From: Isoetes taiwanensis
Taxonomy: Eukaryota; Streptophyta; Lycopodiopsida; Isoetales; Isoetaceae
DNA: 64,000 nucleotides
Assembly: GCA_021234155.1 (NCBI GenBank)
Contig: JAJEKV010000002.1
Span: 1,208,164 to 1,272,163 of the forward strand
Direction of reading: 5' to 3'
Shown: one piece after another, positions 11,098 through 19,857 of the stretch
Position numbering within the stretch: the first letter of the stretch is position 1
Layout of the letters: the number at the start of each line of letters is the position of its first letter
Translations under genes and position numbers: made by a program
Notes under the pieces: generated by a model
Seen by the model: only the letters and a program-made list of their open reading frames with translations
Databases searched by the model: none
Told to the model about the DNA's origin: nothing

Positions 11098-11721
11098 CCT
11101 GCACAAGTTTGTGCAAGGTGTTATTTATTTGCCGATCCACTTGTATGAAGCTTACCAAAAAATGAAGTCGGGTGAAAAGGCCACCAGGGTTACATAAAAT
11201 TCTACGCCGATCAAATTGAGGAACACGAAGACGTAATAAGGAGCAATCCAAATGCTCATGTGGCCCCAATGGTTGTCCTTGTTGACGGGGGAGCGGTGCA
11301 AAACCCCCCGAACTATGACCAAAACGCAGAGACCTACACTCACTACGTCTTGGGAGGCAATCACAGCTTCAAGGCAAGAAGGCAACTTTACAAAGAGAAG
11401 AAGAACCCGAGGTACCTCTCCGTCCTCTGCGCTGTCTACTGTGGTCTTACCGATGAAGAAGCGAAAATCGTTGCCAACACCCACAATGCTGACAACGAAT
11501 ATAAACTAAAGATGAGCTTCGTCGACAAGATCCGGTTCATGCACAGGGAGTACGTAATTTTCAAGGAAAAGTACGGTGAGGACCTGAAGAAGCCAGCGTT
11601 TTCCTTGGAGCTTAAGGAGGCGTGTGCCATTGAATGCTGCCTAAAATATGACGAGGCCAATAAAAGGCAGTCTCTTATTGGCCACGATAACTGGTTTCAA
11701 TTAGCTTTTAGAGATGGCAAG
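11098..11721 (+). other. ParB-like domain of copy A
   Basis: Frame one gives HKFVQGVIYLPIHLYEAYQK up to a frameshift near 11196; the next frame gives YIKFYADQIEEHEDVIRSNP, and the long open frame 11260-11721 gives MVVLVDGG, YVLGGNHSFKARRQLYKEK, LCAVYCGLTDEEAKIVANTH, NADNEYKLKMSFVDKIRFMH and NWFQLAFRDGK. The sequence 'V.VPI.......I......PMVV.VDG ... GGNH...AR ... V.C.LTDEEA...A..HN' follows the ParB/Srx-fold pattern, with GNH in the place of the conserved G-R/H-R-A region. The frame ends at a donor AAG|GTAAGC (GT at 11722-11723). Confidence 0.7.
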
Positions 11722-11784
11722 GTAAGCACAAAACGTATTCCAGAATAACAAATCAACTATCTCACGTGAAATCTTTTTGAACAG
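11722..11784 (+). other. Intron 1 of copy A, containing a palindrome
   Basis: GTAAGC donor and TTTTTGAACAG acceptor, 63 bp. Splicing joins ...RDGK to IWELQDEIFSMFERGELKSK in frame, and copy B has the equivalent of both sides. The intron contains a half-degenerate palindrome CGTATTCCAGAATAAC (11734-11749). Confidence 0.6.
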
Positions 11785-12014
11785 ATTTGGGAACTCCAGG
11801 ACGAGATATTTTCAATGTTCGAACGAGGGGAGTTAAAGAGCAAGGGCAAGGAGACAGCCAAGAAAAAATCATCTGACGTGCCCAAAAAAGAAATGACCAT
11901 TACCGTCTGGCGAGAAATGCAGGGCTTCTCCGACACAGAGATTCTGGAGAGGCTTCTCCAAAAAGTTGTTGACAAGGAGTTTAGCCTAGAAGAAATGTCA
12001 AAGGAATTGCACAA

Positions 12015-12430
12015 GTAAGATCTCTGCCACAAACTTTACTCTTTAGACGTTAGAGTCCCAAAAACATCGGGGTAGATAGTGTATTCCAGAATACACATAC
12101 CTTTCTTCACATGGGCACCCGTGGTATTCGAATACACAATGCTTTTCTAGAGACAAGCAATGTGTATTCCCAAACACATTGCCCATGTAAAGGAAACCAT
12201 GTGTATTCGAATACACATGTCCTCTTCTAAAAAAGTATTGTGTATTCACACATTGCTTTCTTCGGAGAAGCAACGTGTATTCCCGATACACAATGCATTT
12301 TGTTTAGAGGTAACATCACCAGTTAACCAGTTTGTATTCCAGAATACATTTAGCTTGACTTTTATTTGTTTTTCTTCTTCTTTGCCTTGTTTCTTACTTT
12401 TTAACTCATTGTTTCCTTAACGTCTTGCAG
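12015..12430 (+). other. Intron 2 of copy A, with palindrome array 2
   Basis: Donor AA|GTAAGA and acceptor GTCTTGCAG|CC bracket 416 bp; splicing gives ...KELHNQKNVI, matched by SQKNVI in copy B. Inside are palindromes at 12079-12096, 12121-12137, 12157-12182, 12198-12219 (22 bp perfect, CATGTGTATTCGAATACACATG in two 11-nt halves), 12237-12256 (partial), 12270-12296 and 12333-12348, mostly spaced 36-42 bp. Spacers between them such as GCTTTTCTAGAGACAAGC (12141-12158) are also self-complementary. Confidence 0.65.
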
Positions 12431-12642
12431 CCAAAAGAACGTCATAACATGTCAAACATGTTTGATGGAGCAAAATAAACGTAGAGACATGGGAAAGGTG
12501 CAAGAAACTCTACCCCAGAAGCCACTCGACGAAATTTAATTGTGCAATATGCACCAAATTTTGAGGGTCGGTAAGTACTCTCAACATTCCTCGCCTTTGC
12601 ACACACGATCTCCTTACGGTTGTTGTCATGTTTTTCCTCGAG

Positions 12643-13075
12643 CAAAAAAGAAAAACAAAGACCTTCCCGAGGGCTTCATGCATTTGGTTAGAACAAAGAC
12701 GGGAAGAGGTCGTTAATTTGTAAGAACTGTTGAGTTAGAACCATCCCACTACGAGAGATTCTCGCATGTTTGACCAAAACAATAATATTCAATCATTCAT
12801 GGTGATTGCACGAACCTAGTCCGGAACGGTTAAATACGAGGACTTCACTTTGGTTATTGGCGATCTTCCCTACGGGTTTAAGCTTAAAGACAGCAGATAT
12901 GATGACCAGCCCTTCAAATTTTCGAGTTTAATGCTTTTATTGATGGAATCAAAGCGGATCACAACGGCTAAACATTGGCGTTTAGTTACTTTCCATTCGA
13001 AATGCGATGCGGCTTGGTAGAATCGCTTTCAAAACCACTTTGGTTCTCCAGTTCAGGCGATATGAAAACCTTAAA
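12643..13075 (+). other. Methyltransferase motif IV exon of copy A
   Basis: Bases 12643-13075 encode KKNKDLPEGFMHLV, then (after a stop) FDQNN, EDFTLVIGDLPYGFKLKDSR, YDDQPFKF, ITTAKH and NRFQNHFGSPVQA in partly shifted frames. DLPYG is the form of the DPPY catalytic motif (motif IV) frequent in phage adenine-type methyltransferases. Copy B gives FTLVIVDIPYGFKSKDSC, FDDQPSKHQ, ITTAKH and KNHFGSPEQA at the same relative positions. The exon is followed by a GTAAGT donor at about 13078. A GTAAGTACTC donor at 12571 and a weak acceptor near 12642 flank the preceding intron. Confidence 0.65.
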
Positions 13076-13207
13076 AGGTAAGTCTTATTCGAGAATCGCT
13101 TTTTTTCTCTTTGATTACGTAATGTATTCCCTAATAGTATTTCCCGGCGGTTTTCGAAGTGTGTTCTTGTTTTTGCTAAGTAAACATCACTTTAAATGTT
13201 TTACTAG

Positions 13208-13610
13208 GTACAAAAAACGAACATCAACTACCATGGTGGAGGACCAAGGTTGCTTAGCAAGGTAGAGTACCTTCATGTAGCTTATTGGAGTTTTGATGGG
13301 AAGAGGACCATGGAACACTTCAACACCGCCGCCTTGTCAAAACTTCTCAAACGCCCTTGAGTTTCCAGCAGCGTTACGAAATTGTGGGACCCAACCGCAC
13401 AAGGCGCGGATTGTGAATCACTACCGAAAACCACAAAGCTCATCAACCATCTTCTGGACATGTTCCCGGCGTCCGGAGATTGGTGTGCTTGATGCTTTCT
13501 CCTCGGGTTCTCGGTACTACTATCGCATGTGCACTTAAGAAGGGCCGCAACGTGGCCGTGGATATTGATAAGGATGCCGTTAATTTTGTGAAGATGAGAC
13601 CGGTCGCCTT
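13208..13610 (+). other. Methyltransferase motif I region of copy A
   Basis: After an AG at 13206-13207 the sequence reads VQKTNINYHGGGPRLLSKVE and YLHVAYWSFDGKRTMEHF, then in a shifted frame LINHLLDMFPASGDW, then across two small frame changes VLDAF, GTTIACALKKG and RNVAVDIDKDAVNFVK. A hydrophobic strand, VLDAFS-GSGTT-like glycine loop and DID acidic residue are the AdoMet-binding motif I/II of N4/N6 methyltransferases. The glycine loop is broken by indels. There is no counterpart in copy B, which is truncated earlier. Confidence 0.6.
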
Positions 13611-14192
13611 TTACCTTTTTACCGGATGAACATCAAGAGCTAGGGGCCAAGTCTTCATCCGATTATGCTAAACTAACGCCCTCGTGAGATACAAACCATT
13701 CTCCAAAATACCACTAGACGATGAGGCAACCTTTGCGAGCTTAAAGAAGTAGCTTTAGCTACCATTCCAGAGGACAAGGAGGATAAAAACTCAAGTCTCC
13801 AAAGAAAGGAGCGTATAGAACGTGGCGGACGAGATGGCGAGAGAGCAAAAAAAGAATGAGGAGGACTATGATGTAGATCTTTGACTACTGCATATTAAAA
13901 TTATCATTATTTATTACAATGAATCTTCAATATTGATGTACAACAATTTATTAAAAACATAGTACTTTTTTTTCCTTTCTATTCTGGTGCTTGTTTTTTG
14001 TAATGCTTTCAGTCTCTTCAAGTCTATGCCTAAATTTCGCTATTTTTATGATTTCTGTTTCATAAGTACAAAGTTTTCGTCTAATGATGGGCCAAAATGG
14101 CATGAAAAAAAATGCGAACCTCTAGAAATTCTCAACAACTATCAAAAAAGGCTTATTTTAGAAACTTGGTGTTTTTTTAAAGGGAATCTTTG

Positions 14193-14220
14193 AAACGGGA
14201 GTGATGCAACACTCCCGTTT
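14193..14220. repeat. Perfect hairpin after copy A
   Basis: An 11-bp perfect inverted repeat, AAACGGGAGTG / CACTCCCGTTT, with a 6-nt loop (ATGCAA). It lies about 310 bp downstream of the end of copy A and about 30 bp after a poly-T stretch. It could be a processing or termination structure or the end of a mobile unit. Confidence 0.6.
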
Positions 14221-14320
14221 AATTTGCAATCGTGTTATGAGCTTGATGGTCCACCTCAACCACAGGAATACCAGAAGCTTGAACCACATTCTGACAATCA
14301 GACTGGTAAAATATGTCATC

Positions 14321-14503
14321 TTAAGGCAATTGTTGTTGCAGTTGAATCTGTCGAGCTTTTAATGTGTCCAAGATTGCCGACAACTCATCCTTACTTCCTT
14401 CAGACAATACCTGTAAAGCAGCTGCTACCCTTGCCTTTCTAGATGCACTGGATATATCCTTACAAAGCCAATCGCTAAATCTTTGATATGAAACTTTTGT
14501 AAC
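14321..14503 (-). pseudogene. Short open frame, unrecognised protein fragment
   Basis: Stop-to-stop minus-strand frame reading VTKVSYQRFSDWLCKDISSA then RKARVAAALQVLSEGSKDEL then SAILDTLKARQIQLQQQLP. It has a strongly helical, coiled-coil-like composition and looks like real protein rather than random sequence, but I recognise no family. It has no ATG and is probably a fragment. Confidence 0.3.
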
Positions 14504-15039
14504 CTAATCGATGATTTCCAAGCACTATTATTTGCCCGAGGTCGAGGAACTACATTAGGACTGAATCGTATTCTTGTGGATGCAAGTTCCCATTAACTGC
14601 TCCCTTACTCGCAATTTCCTTTGCAAGGGAGGAAAATCCCTTTCTTCAAGAACCACTTTGGAGTAGCCAAAGATCGAAGGCAAAAGAACTTTCAACCTAA
14701 TTATTTACCTCTTTTTGTGCAAAGAATCGGGGATCAATGTATCACCAAATTGGTGATAGACTCACGCCGTTTTGTCGCTACAGTGGAACATGTTTATCCA
14801 TATGCTACTGTGTTGGGTAACATTGAGCAAGGCAGTGATCATTAACATGTTTATTTGTAAGTGCCTACTGTGCTACTCGGAAGATTGCAGACTGAAACTT
14901 TTCAGCAGCGAATTTCATAACATGAGTTCGAAGTCCATATTTCCTGTCTACATAGATATTCAGCTTCTAGCTTTAGATGTAACAATAAGTGCTCGAGGTA
15001 GATCTAATAAATAAGATAATCATGCATGTTGCTGCTGCT

Positions 15040-15190
15040 ACTCAGAAATTGGATATTGCTATGATTCAGATTCTAGAGAAGTTAAGGATCAACATGCAGT
15101 GCCGTGGGCTTAGCTTAAGCATGAGTAGTTGCCTAGTTTTGAAGGCTATGGGAGCTTCACTAAAGATTGCATGAGGACAGAGTAACCTAA
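15040..15190 (+). pseudogene. Possible copia gag zinc-knuckle remnant
   Basis: One frame contains SFEGYGSFTKDCMRTE, resembling the second half of a CCHC knuckle ('C.E.G.FGHF.KDC.RT') of copia gag proteins with the cysteines partly lost. Flanking sequence is too degenerate to confirm. Confidence 0.2.
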
Positions 15191-16810
15191 AGTAGATTTA
15201 TTGCATGTACTATCACGACACGCATACTGATACTGCTACCCAAGAACTGTATATAGATTTGTTACATGATCATTTGCCTTAAGACTCCTTGTCCATGTGC
15301 TAATCTACCTTATAGAGGTTAAGCCCAAGTTGGTTCTGCAAGTCAGACTGCATAATGCTGCAAATTATGTGCATGATAATGCTAGTAGTTACAGCAAAAA
15401 GCTTGATCCACATCAGCTTTAATGCTTGTTTTTTAATGTTGGTGCAGGTAGGATCTTTTGCTCATTGTTACATATTCTTTAAAAAGTGGAAGCTGGATAA
15501 ATAGCACGGATACATATTAAAGGATTGCAAAAAAAACTGAAGAGTGCACTTGGGAGATACAATGAACTACTCAATCTACACTAGTTTGACGTAAATAGTA
15601 TTAATTAGTGGATATTTTGGTAGTGACTGGGTGTATTTGTATAAATGACTGATATAATTTGGAATATTAATAAGGAAGAATTCACATTGGAACACACTTA
15701 GCATTGGATATTTGGAATGTTTAATTTCTTTTTGGCCAATCGTTAATGATGAATAAAGTAACATAAGGTTAGTATACCTGACTAAACTTAGAGCTACTTA
15801 TTGTATCTTCCTTGCAAAGGTATAACGAGATAAAAGTCTGAAGACAGTTTTTTTTTTTTATGCTGAAGCATGTTCCATCTCCCCTAAGCTTGGAAAAGTT
15901 TTGAAAGCTGAGCATGGTGGATATTTAATACACAAATACGTTTCTTGAAATACTTGGGGCAATGGTATGACTATTGCCTTAAGAGGAATGCACAAGTAAG
16001 AATGGTGGTGGGACTTGGGCTGGCACAAAATATAATAGCTAGCAAATGTATTGACCACAGTTAGTTACAAAGGTAAAGTTGACAGCTTGCATCTAAACCT
16101 TACCTTAGGTTTCCCAAAATGCCGAGACCTAATAAAATGCATGAGGTTTTCCCAAAAATGCCCTAGTCGGCAGCGGATAGCTTGGATTTATAAGATCCGG
16201 CCCTATTTCTGTTACGTTTCCGCACTGCACTATTGATGAGGATTCATGCTATATTTTAGCACTCAGATGGATGGATGCCCAAGCTCGAATGCGGGGATGC
16301 TAGGCCTAAAGCATCATCAAAGCAGTTAACCTCCGGTTGAAGCAAACAACATGATTAAAAAATTCACCAGAACAAACGATGCCAAGGCACCGCTTCATTA
16401 TTCGGGGTGTGTCCACGAATCAAAATGGAGCAAAAATCGAAATGATGGTGCTATTGGTTTCAATCCAAACGCAACAGGTTTTTATGCAATGCATTGAGTT
16501 TGCTTTCTAGGCTCAATAGTTTAAGAAGAAGTCCGAAAAGTAAGTATTTGTAGTCTAAAAAATGGCACATTCTACTTAAGCTTATACACTAGATTAAATA
16601 AAAGTCAGAAGCTATGCGTACCTTAACTTTTATCGAAATACTATGTTTCGTAGTAGCATATATTCTAGTACTTGGTTATATAGCTATACAATGGCGTAAG
16701 CCTTGTTAAAATAGTTTGAGGGATTGGGCAAGTTAAAGCTCGATTTCTTATGAACCGTGAATGTTGTAGGCATAAATTTCCAACTTCATATCCTTCTTTG
16801 CTTAAATTAA
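15191..16810. other. Gene-free stretch
   Basis: AT-rich sequence with only short unconvincing frames and a T run at 15849-15859. Nothing further supported. Confidence 0.4.
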
Positions 16811-16814
16811 CGAG

Positions 16815-16940
16815 AGGGCAAAAGGCACAATGGGTGATCGCTGATAAACCGAGAGTCCTAATGTACCTTTTGCCCTTGCATCTTTACCGGGTTTACCGCT
16901 AATGTTTGCATGGTTGGTCGCAGTACCGACTCTCTTCTCA
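16815..16940. repeat. Dispersed repeat, copy 1 (partner at 19045)
   Basis: The block with GATCGCTGATAAACCGAGAG, then TACCTTTTGCCCTTGCATCT, then ATGGTTGGTCGCAGTACCG has a diverged partner at about 19045-19200 (GATCGGTTATAAACCAAGAG ... GTATCTTTTGGCCCTTCAATC ... ATGATTGGCCGCAGGTACTG in the same order). The two copies share orientation and spacing. Confidence 0.65.
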
Positions 16941-17009
16941 TTGTAGCTTATGCTTTCAAAACGTTTTTTTCGGGCTTGAAGGAATATGGAGTATTTGAAG
17001 ATAAACAAG

Positions 17010-18130
17010 CCGTAGATTTGCTACTTGAAATCTTGGTGTAACTCCTGAATAGCTCTTAAAATGTTTTAAGTGCAATCCTAATGATCGTGAGTTGTACTCT
17101 ACAAAAATAATAGTAAGCTATCTACAAGTTAGGCGTAAGCTTTATGAGATTGTAGACAAGGTCGCATGATGGTTGATATCCATATATGTAGCATGAATTA
17201 ATTGTAAACGTCATTTTTAAACATTATGAACATGGCTGTTTTTAACATTATGAACATGGCTGTGGATTCAAAATAAAAAAGGCAGATTGCATACAGTTTA
17301 AACTTTGTGTAATAAGTACTTTGTTACACTCTAATATAATGACTTCAATGTCTAAAGGCTTATTGTGTACTAAAATGGCTTATCTGGCAATGGCTTTAAT
17401 ATTCCAGGGATTTCAAATGTAGCATGCTTCAAAGACAAATACTGTGAGAAAGTTTATGGCATATACTGACTGATGTTTCTTTGATGTGGATGGGACATGG
17501 GGTACCATGCTAGAAAGGCTCATTCTAGTAATGGGAGGATAATACTGCCAAGGGATTGACCGAGGCAGATGTCTGGTCTAGTTTTAACTAGTTCAGGCCG
17601 GTTTTTTTTTTTAATTATGTAAAGACCAAGTTCTGCACTAGGTGGAAAAGATTATTATAAGTAACATTTAAAAGCCAAGGTGACCATAGGTTAACCTCAG
17701 TGAAGTTGTAAGCATAAAAATGAAAATGAAGATAAAAGATAGCTTTAACACCTTATAAATATTTGAAATAGGTCTTTACTATACGCTATATTCTAATTGA
17801 AGGAAGGAATAATAGTTACAAGGGCTGAACATTATAAACATATTTATTTCAGATTCCCAATACCGTTGAAATAAAAGGGCAGTATAATTTTAAATGGCAT
17901 CATATTACTTGTATCGTATTTTTGAGGGAGTATACATGAGATAATAGATGTATACATGTATGGGCTAAGCCTTTACCTAACATAGTAGCAAAGCTGCACA
18001 TAATCAAAGAGCAGTTAAGAGAAATCCGGCGTCACCTAATTCAAGCTATGGATTGGGACGTCTGGCAGGTATTCTTGTAACCACATGCTGGAAACCTGAC
18101 TGTACAACTGCTCTGGCACGCATAACTTTC
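17010..18130. other. Gene-free stretch
   Basis: AT-rich with no gene seen. A short tandem duplication 'ATTATGAACATGGCTGTTTTTAACATTATGAACATGGCTG' in effect (two copies of ATTATGAACATGGCTG near 17223-17262). Confidence 0.4.
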
Positions 18131-18132
18131 CT

Positions 18133-18137
18133 GAAGC
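18133..18137. repeat. Target-site duplication of the TRIM, left copy
   Basis: GAAGC, repeated exactly at 18472-18476 on the other side of the element; 5 bp is the usual length for LTR-type integrases. Confidence 0.85.
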
Positions 18138-18471
18138 TGATATGGTCTATGGGGTATGGGATAAAGCCTGGAAAGGTTGGGGGCCCATTGGATAACGATT
18201 TCCTTGAAGGATCTGCCCTTTTGGTGTGTTGGTTATCACTAGAGGTGCTAATGCGTAACATTTGGTATCAGAGCCAAGGTTCAATTCCTCGTGGCAACAT
18301 CGGTGTGTTCCACATGCTTGAGGGCAAGCATCTCGAGGAGGGGAGGAATGGATATGGTCTATGGGGTATGGGATAAAGCCTGGAAAGGTTGGGGCCCATT
18401 GGATAATGATTTCCTTGAAGGACCCGCCCTTTTAGTGTGTTGGTTATCACTAGAGGTGCTAGTGCGTAACA
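18138..18471 (+). mobile_element. Complete TRIM retrotransposon
   Basis: Two 123-bp long terminal repeats (18138-18260 and 18349-18471) start TG and end CA. Directly after the first is a primer-binding site TGGTATCAGAGC (18263-18274), complementary to the initiator-Met tRNA 3' end. Directly before the second is a polypurine tract GAGGAGGGGAGGAA (18335-18348). The 5-bp target-site duplication GAAGC flanks both ends (18133-18137 and 18472-18476). With a total of 334 bp and no coding capacity this fits the TRIM class. The LTRs differ by only a few bases, so insertion is fairly recent compared with the second copy at 49847. Confidence 0.93.
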
Positions 18472-19044
18472 GAAGCAAGGCATAAGGTATGAAAAATCGT
18501 CCTATGAGGATTCTGATTTAGGAACTTGTAGGTCAAAACCTAAATCTGTGCAAGAATATCTAGCTTCAGAATAAGATGTTCGGCGCATGGCAAAGCAGGT
18601 GCATGAATTACTGGAGGAATATTACTAAAACCATAAGATCTCTACTTGTTATGGAGGGAGAATTTGATTCAGACGACCGCCCTTGTGGCTCCAGTTCAGA
18701 GGAAGAAAACCTTGAGGAAAAGTCGAGTTTCTTGCCTGTTTATCTTTGTTTGATAACATTCAGTTATCCAATAGTATGGGGGACCAGAAAAAAGATCTTA
18801 ACCTTAAGAGGGAGGCAAATCATACTAAAGGAACGTTTGCCTGAGACACAGCAAGCTGAAGACTACACTTCAGATCAAGACAAAATTCTGGTACATTAGG
18901 TCTTAAATAGACAAAAAACAATGATGTGTTGATTAAGTGAGCACACAATTACATATACAGCAAGTTTGAGAACATGATATGCAGCCAACACTTACATTTA
19001 TGTATAATAAATTACAGATCTATTGTCTTGTACTAACAGGGAAG

Positions 19045-19200
19045 AAGGATACAAGGGTTGATCGGTTATAAACCAAGAGGCTCCATTGTATCTTTTGGCC
19101 CTTCAATCTTTACCATTTTGTATCTTTTGGCCCTTCAATCTTTACCATTTTTATGCTAAAGTTTTGATGATTGGCCGCAGGTACTGGACCTCTCCTGCCC
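19045..19200. repeat. Dispersed repeat, copy 2, with internal duplication
   Basis: Partner of 16815-16940. It carries an exact internal tandem duplication: TTGTATCTTTTGGCCCTTC followed by AATCTTTACCATTTT occurs twice (about 19087-19119 and 19120-19152). Confidence 0.65.
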
Positions 19201-19239
19201 CTTGTCTTTTTTCTTGCTTTATGAACTCATTCAATTGTT

Positions 19240-19335
19240 TTAGGATATGGTCTATGGTTTTAAGAATGTTATTTTTACATTCATATCAAATCCCCCTGGA
19301 ACCCCCTGTTATTGTGCTACATATTCCAAGTTAGA
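19240..19335. repeat. Dispersed repeat with CCCCCTGGAACCCCCTG core
   Basis: The block ATGGTCTATGG ... CATATCAAATCCCCCTGGAA ... CCCCCTGTTATTGTGCTACA has a close partner at 49215-49302 and a shorter one at 48860-48895 (TGGAACCCCCTATTATTGTG). The start resembles the TRIM LTR word GATATGGTCTATGG, so it may be a related element or solo LTR. Confidence 0.6.
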
Positions 19336-19857
19336 AAGACGGTGGCATCACCTGAAAAGGGGACCTCGTATTTAGGATGAGAGCATCATATAGCTTCAGA
19401 GAGCGTTATAGTAGCTTCTCGCTAAAGGTAATACAATCCTCAAATTTACTTGATAACCGGTTCTCTACATGGCTGGAAATCCCTACAACCAATATGGAAG
19501 TACTTACATAAGATTATTTATGAGCGTTGTCTATGCTTGAAGCATTTAAGGACTTCTTGATTGGTTCTCTTTCTACAGACATTTAACCAGCCCTGCAAAA
19601 TAAAAACCGGCTAACCAAGACTCCTCGTGCACCTTTTCCAGTTTCCTTTTTACATTTTGGTATAAAATAGAAGCTCATAAACATTTTTGGAGGGAAGTCA
19701 AAGGGGTTCACAAATGCCAGCCATAAATAGCATGGATAAAGGCTCTCAAAGTATGAGCAATATGCCATGCTTCAAGACATGGATAGAGCTACCCAAGGAA
19801 TCAGGTAAATCTTGATATGATATTTATGTACAATAGGCTTTAAAGGTCAGCAGCCCT

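Larger units (their letters stand above)
10480..13880 (+). pseudogene. ParB-like / class-beta DNA methyltransferase fusion, decayed copy A
   Basis: Pieces of one protein are read in order across frames: an N-terminal domain (WFFTRVLEKVKHSTFLHM, then HVDESYLRVVKVNPHPLYK, 10487-10745); an acidic/basic linker; a ParB-like domain (11098-11600); a helical region (11785-12014); a Cys-containing exon (12431-12570); methyltransferase motif IV GDLPYGF (about 12863-12883); NHFGSP (about 13036-13053); and motif I, a broken VLDAFSSGS...TTIACALKKGRNVAVDID (13480-13570). The order motif IV then motif I is that of class-beta N4/N6 methyltransferases, and ParB-methyltransferase fusions are known in phages and bacteria. 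Four GT-AG introns are inferred. Frameshifts and stops (for example near 11196, 12478, 12720, 13020, 13370, 13500) make it non-functional. Every block has a counterpart in copy B (30640-33120, minus), which is my main support for the gene model. Confidence 0.75.

Noticed and set aside
9932-12348. CRISPR-like array
   Set aside because: Repeats are short palindromes with spacers that are themselves palindromic, repeat sequence varies, and there are no cas genes; this is a eukaryotic nuclear context.
10480-13880. Bacterial contamination or plasmid fragment as the source of the ParB-methyltransferase sequence
   Set aside because: Introns, a second diverged copy in inverse orientation within the same window and flanking plant genes and elements all argue that it is resident nuclear DNA.
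18263-18290. tRNA gene fragment (TGGTATCAGAGCC with GGTTCAATTCC)
   Set aside because: The match to the initiator-Met tRNA end is the primer-binding site of the TRIM element, directly adjacent to an LTR; the rest does not fold as a tRNA.
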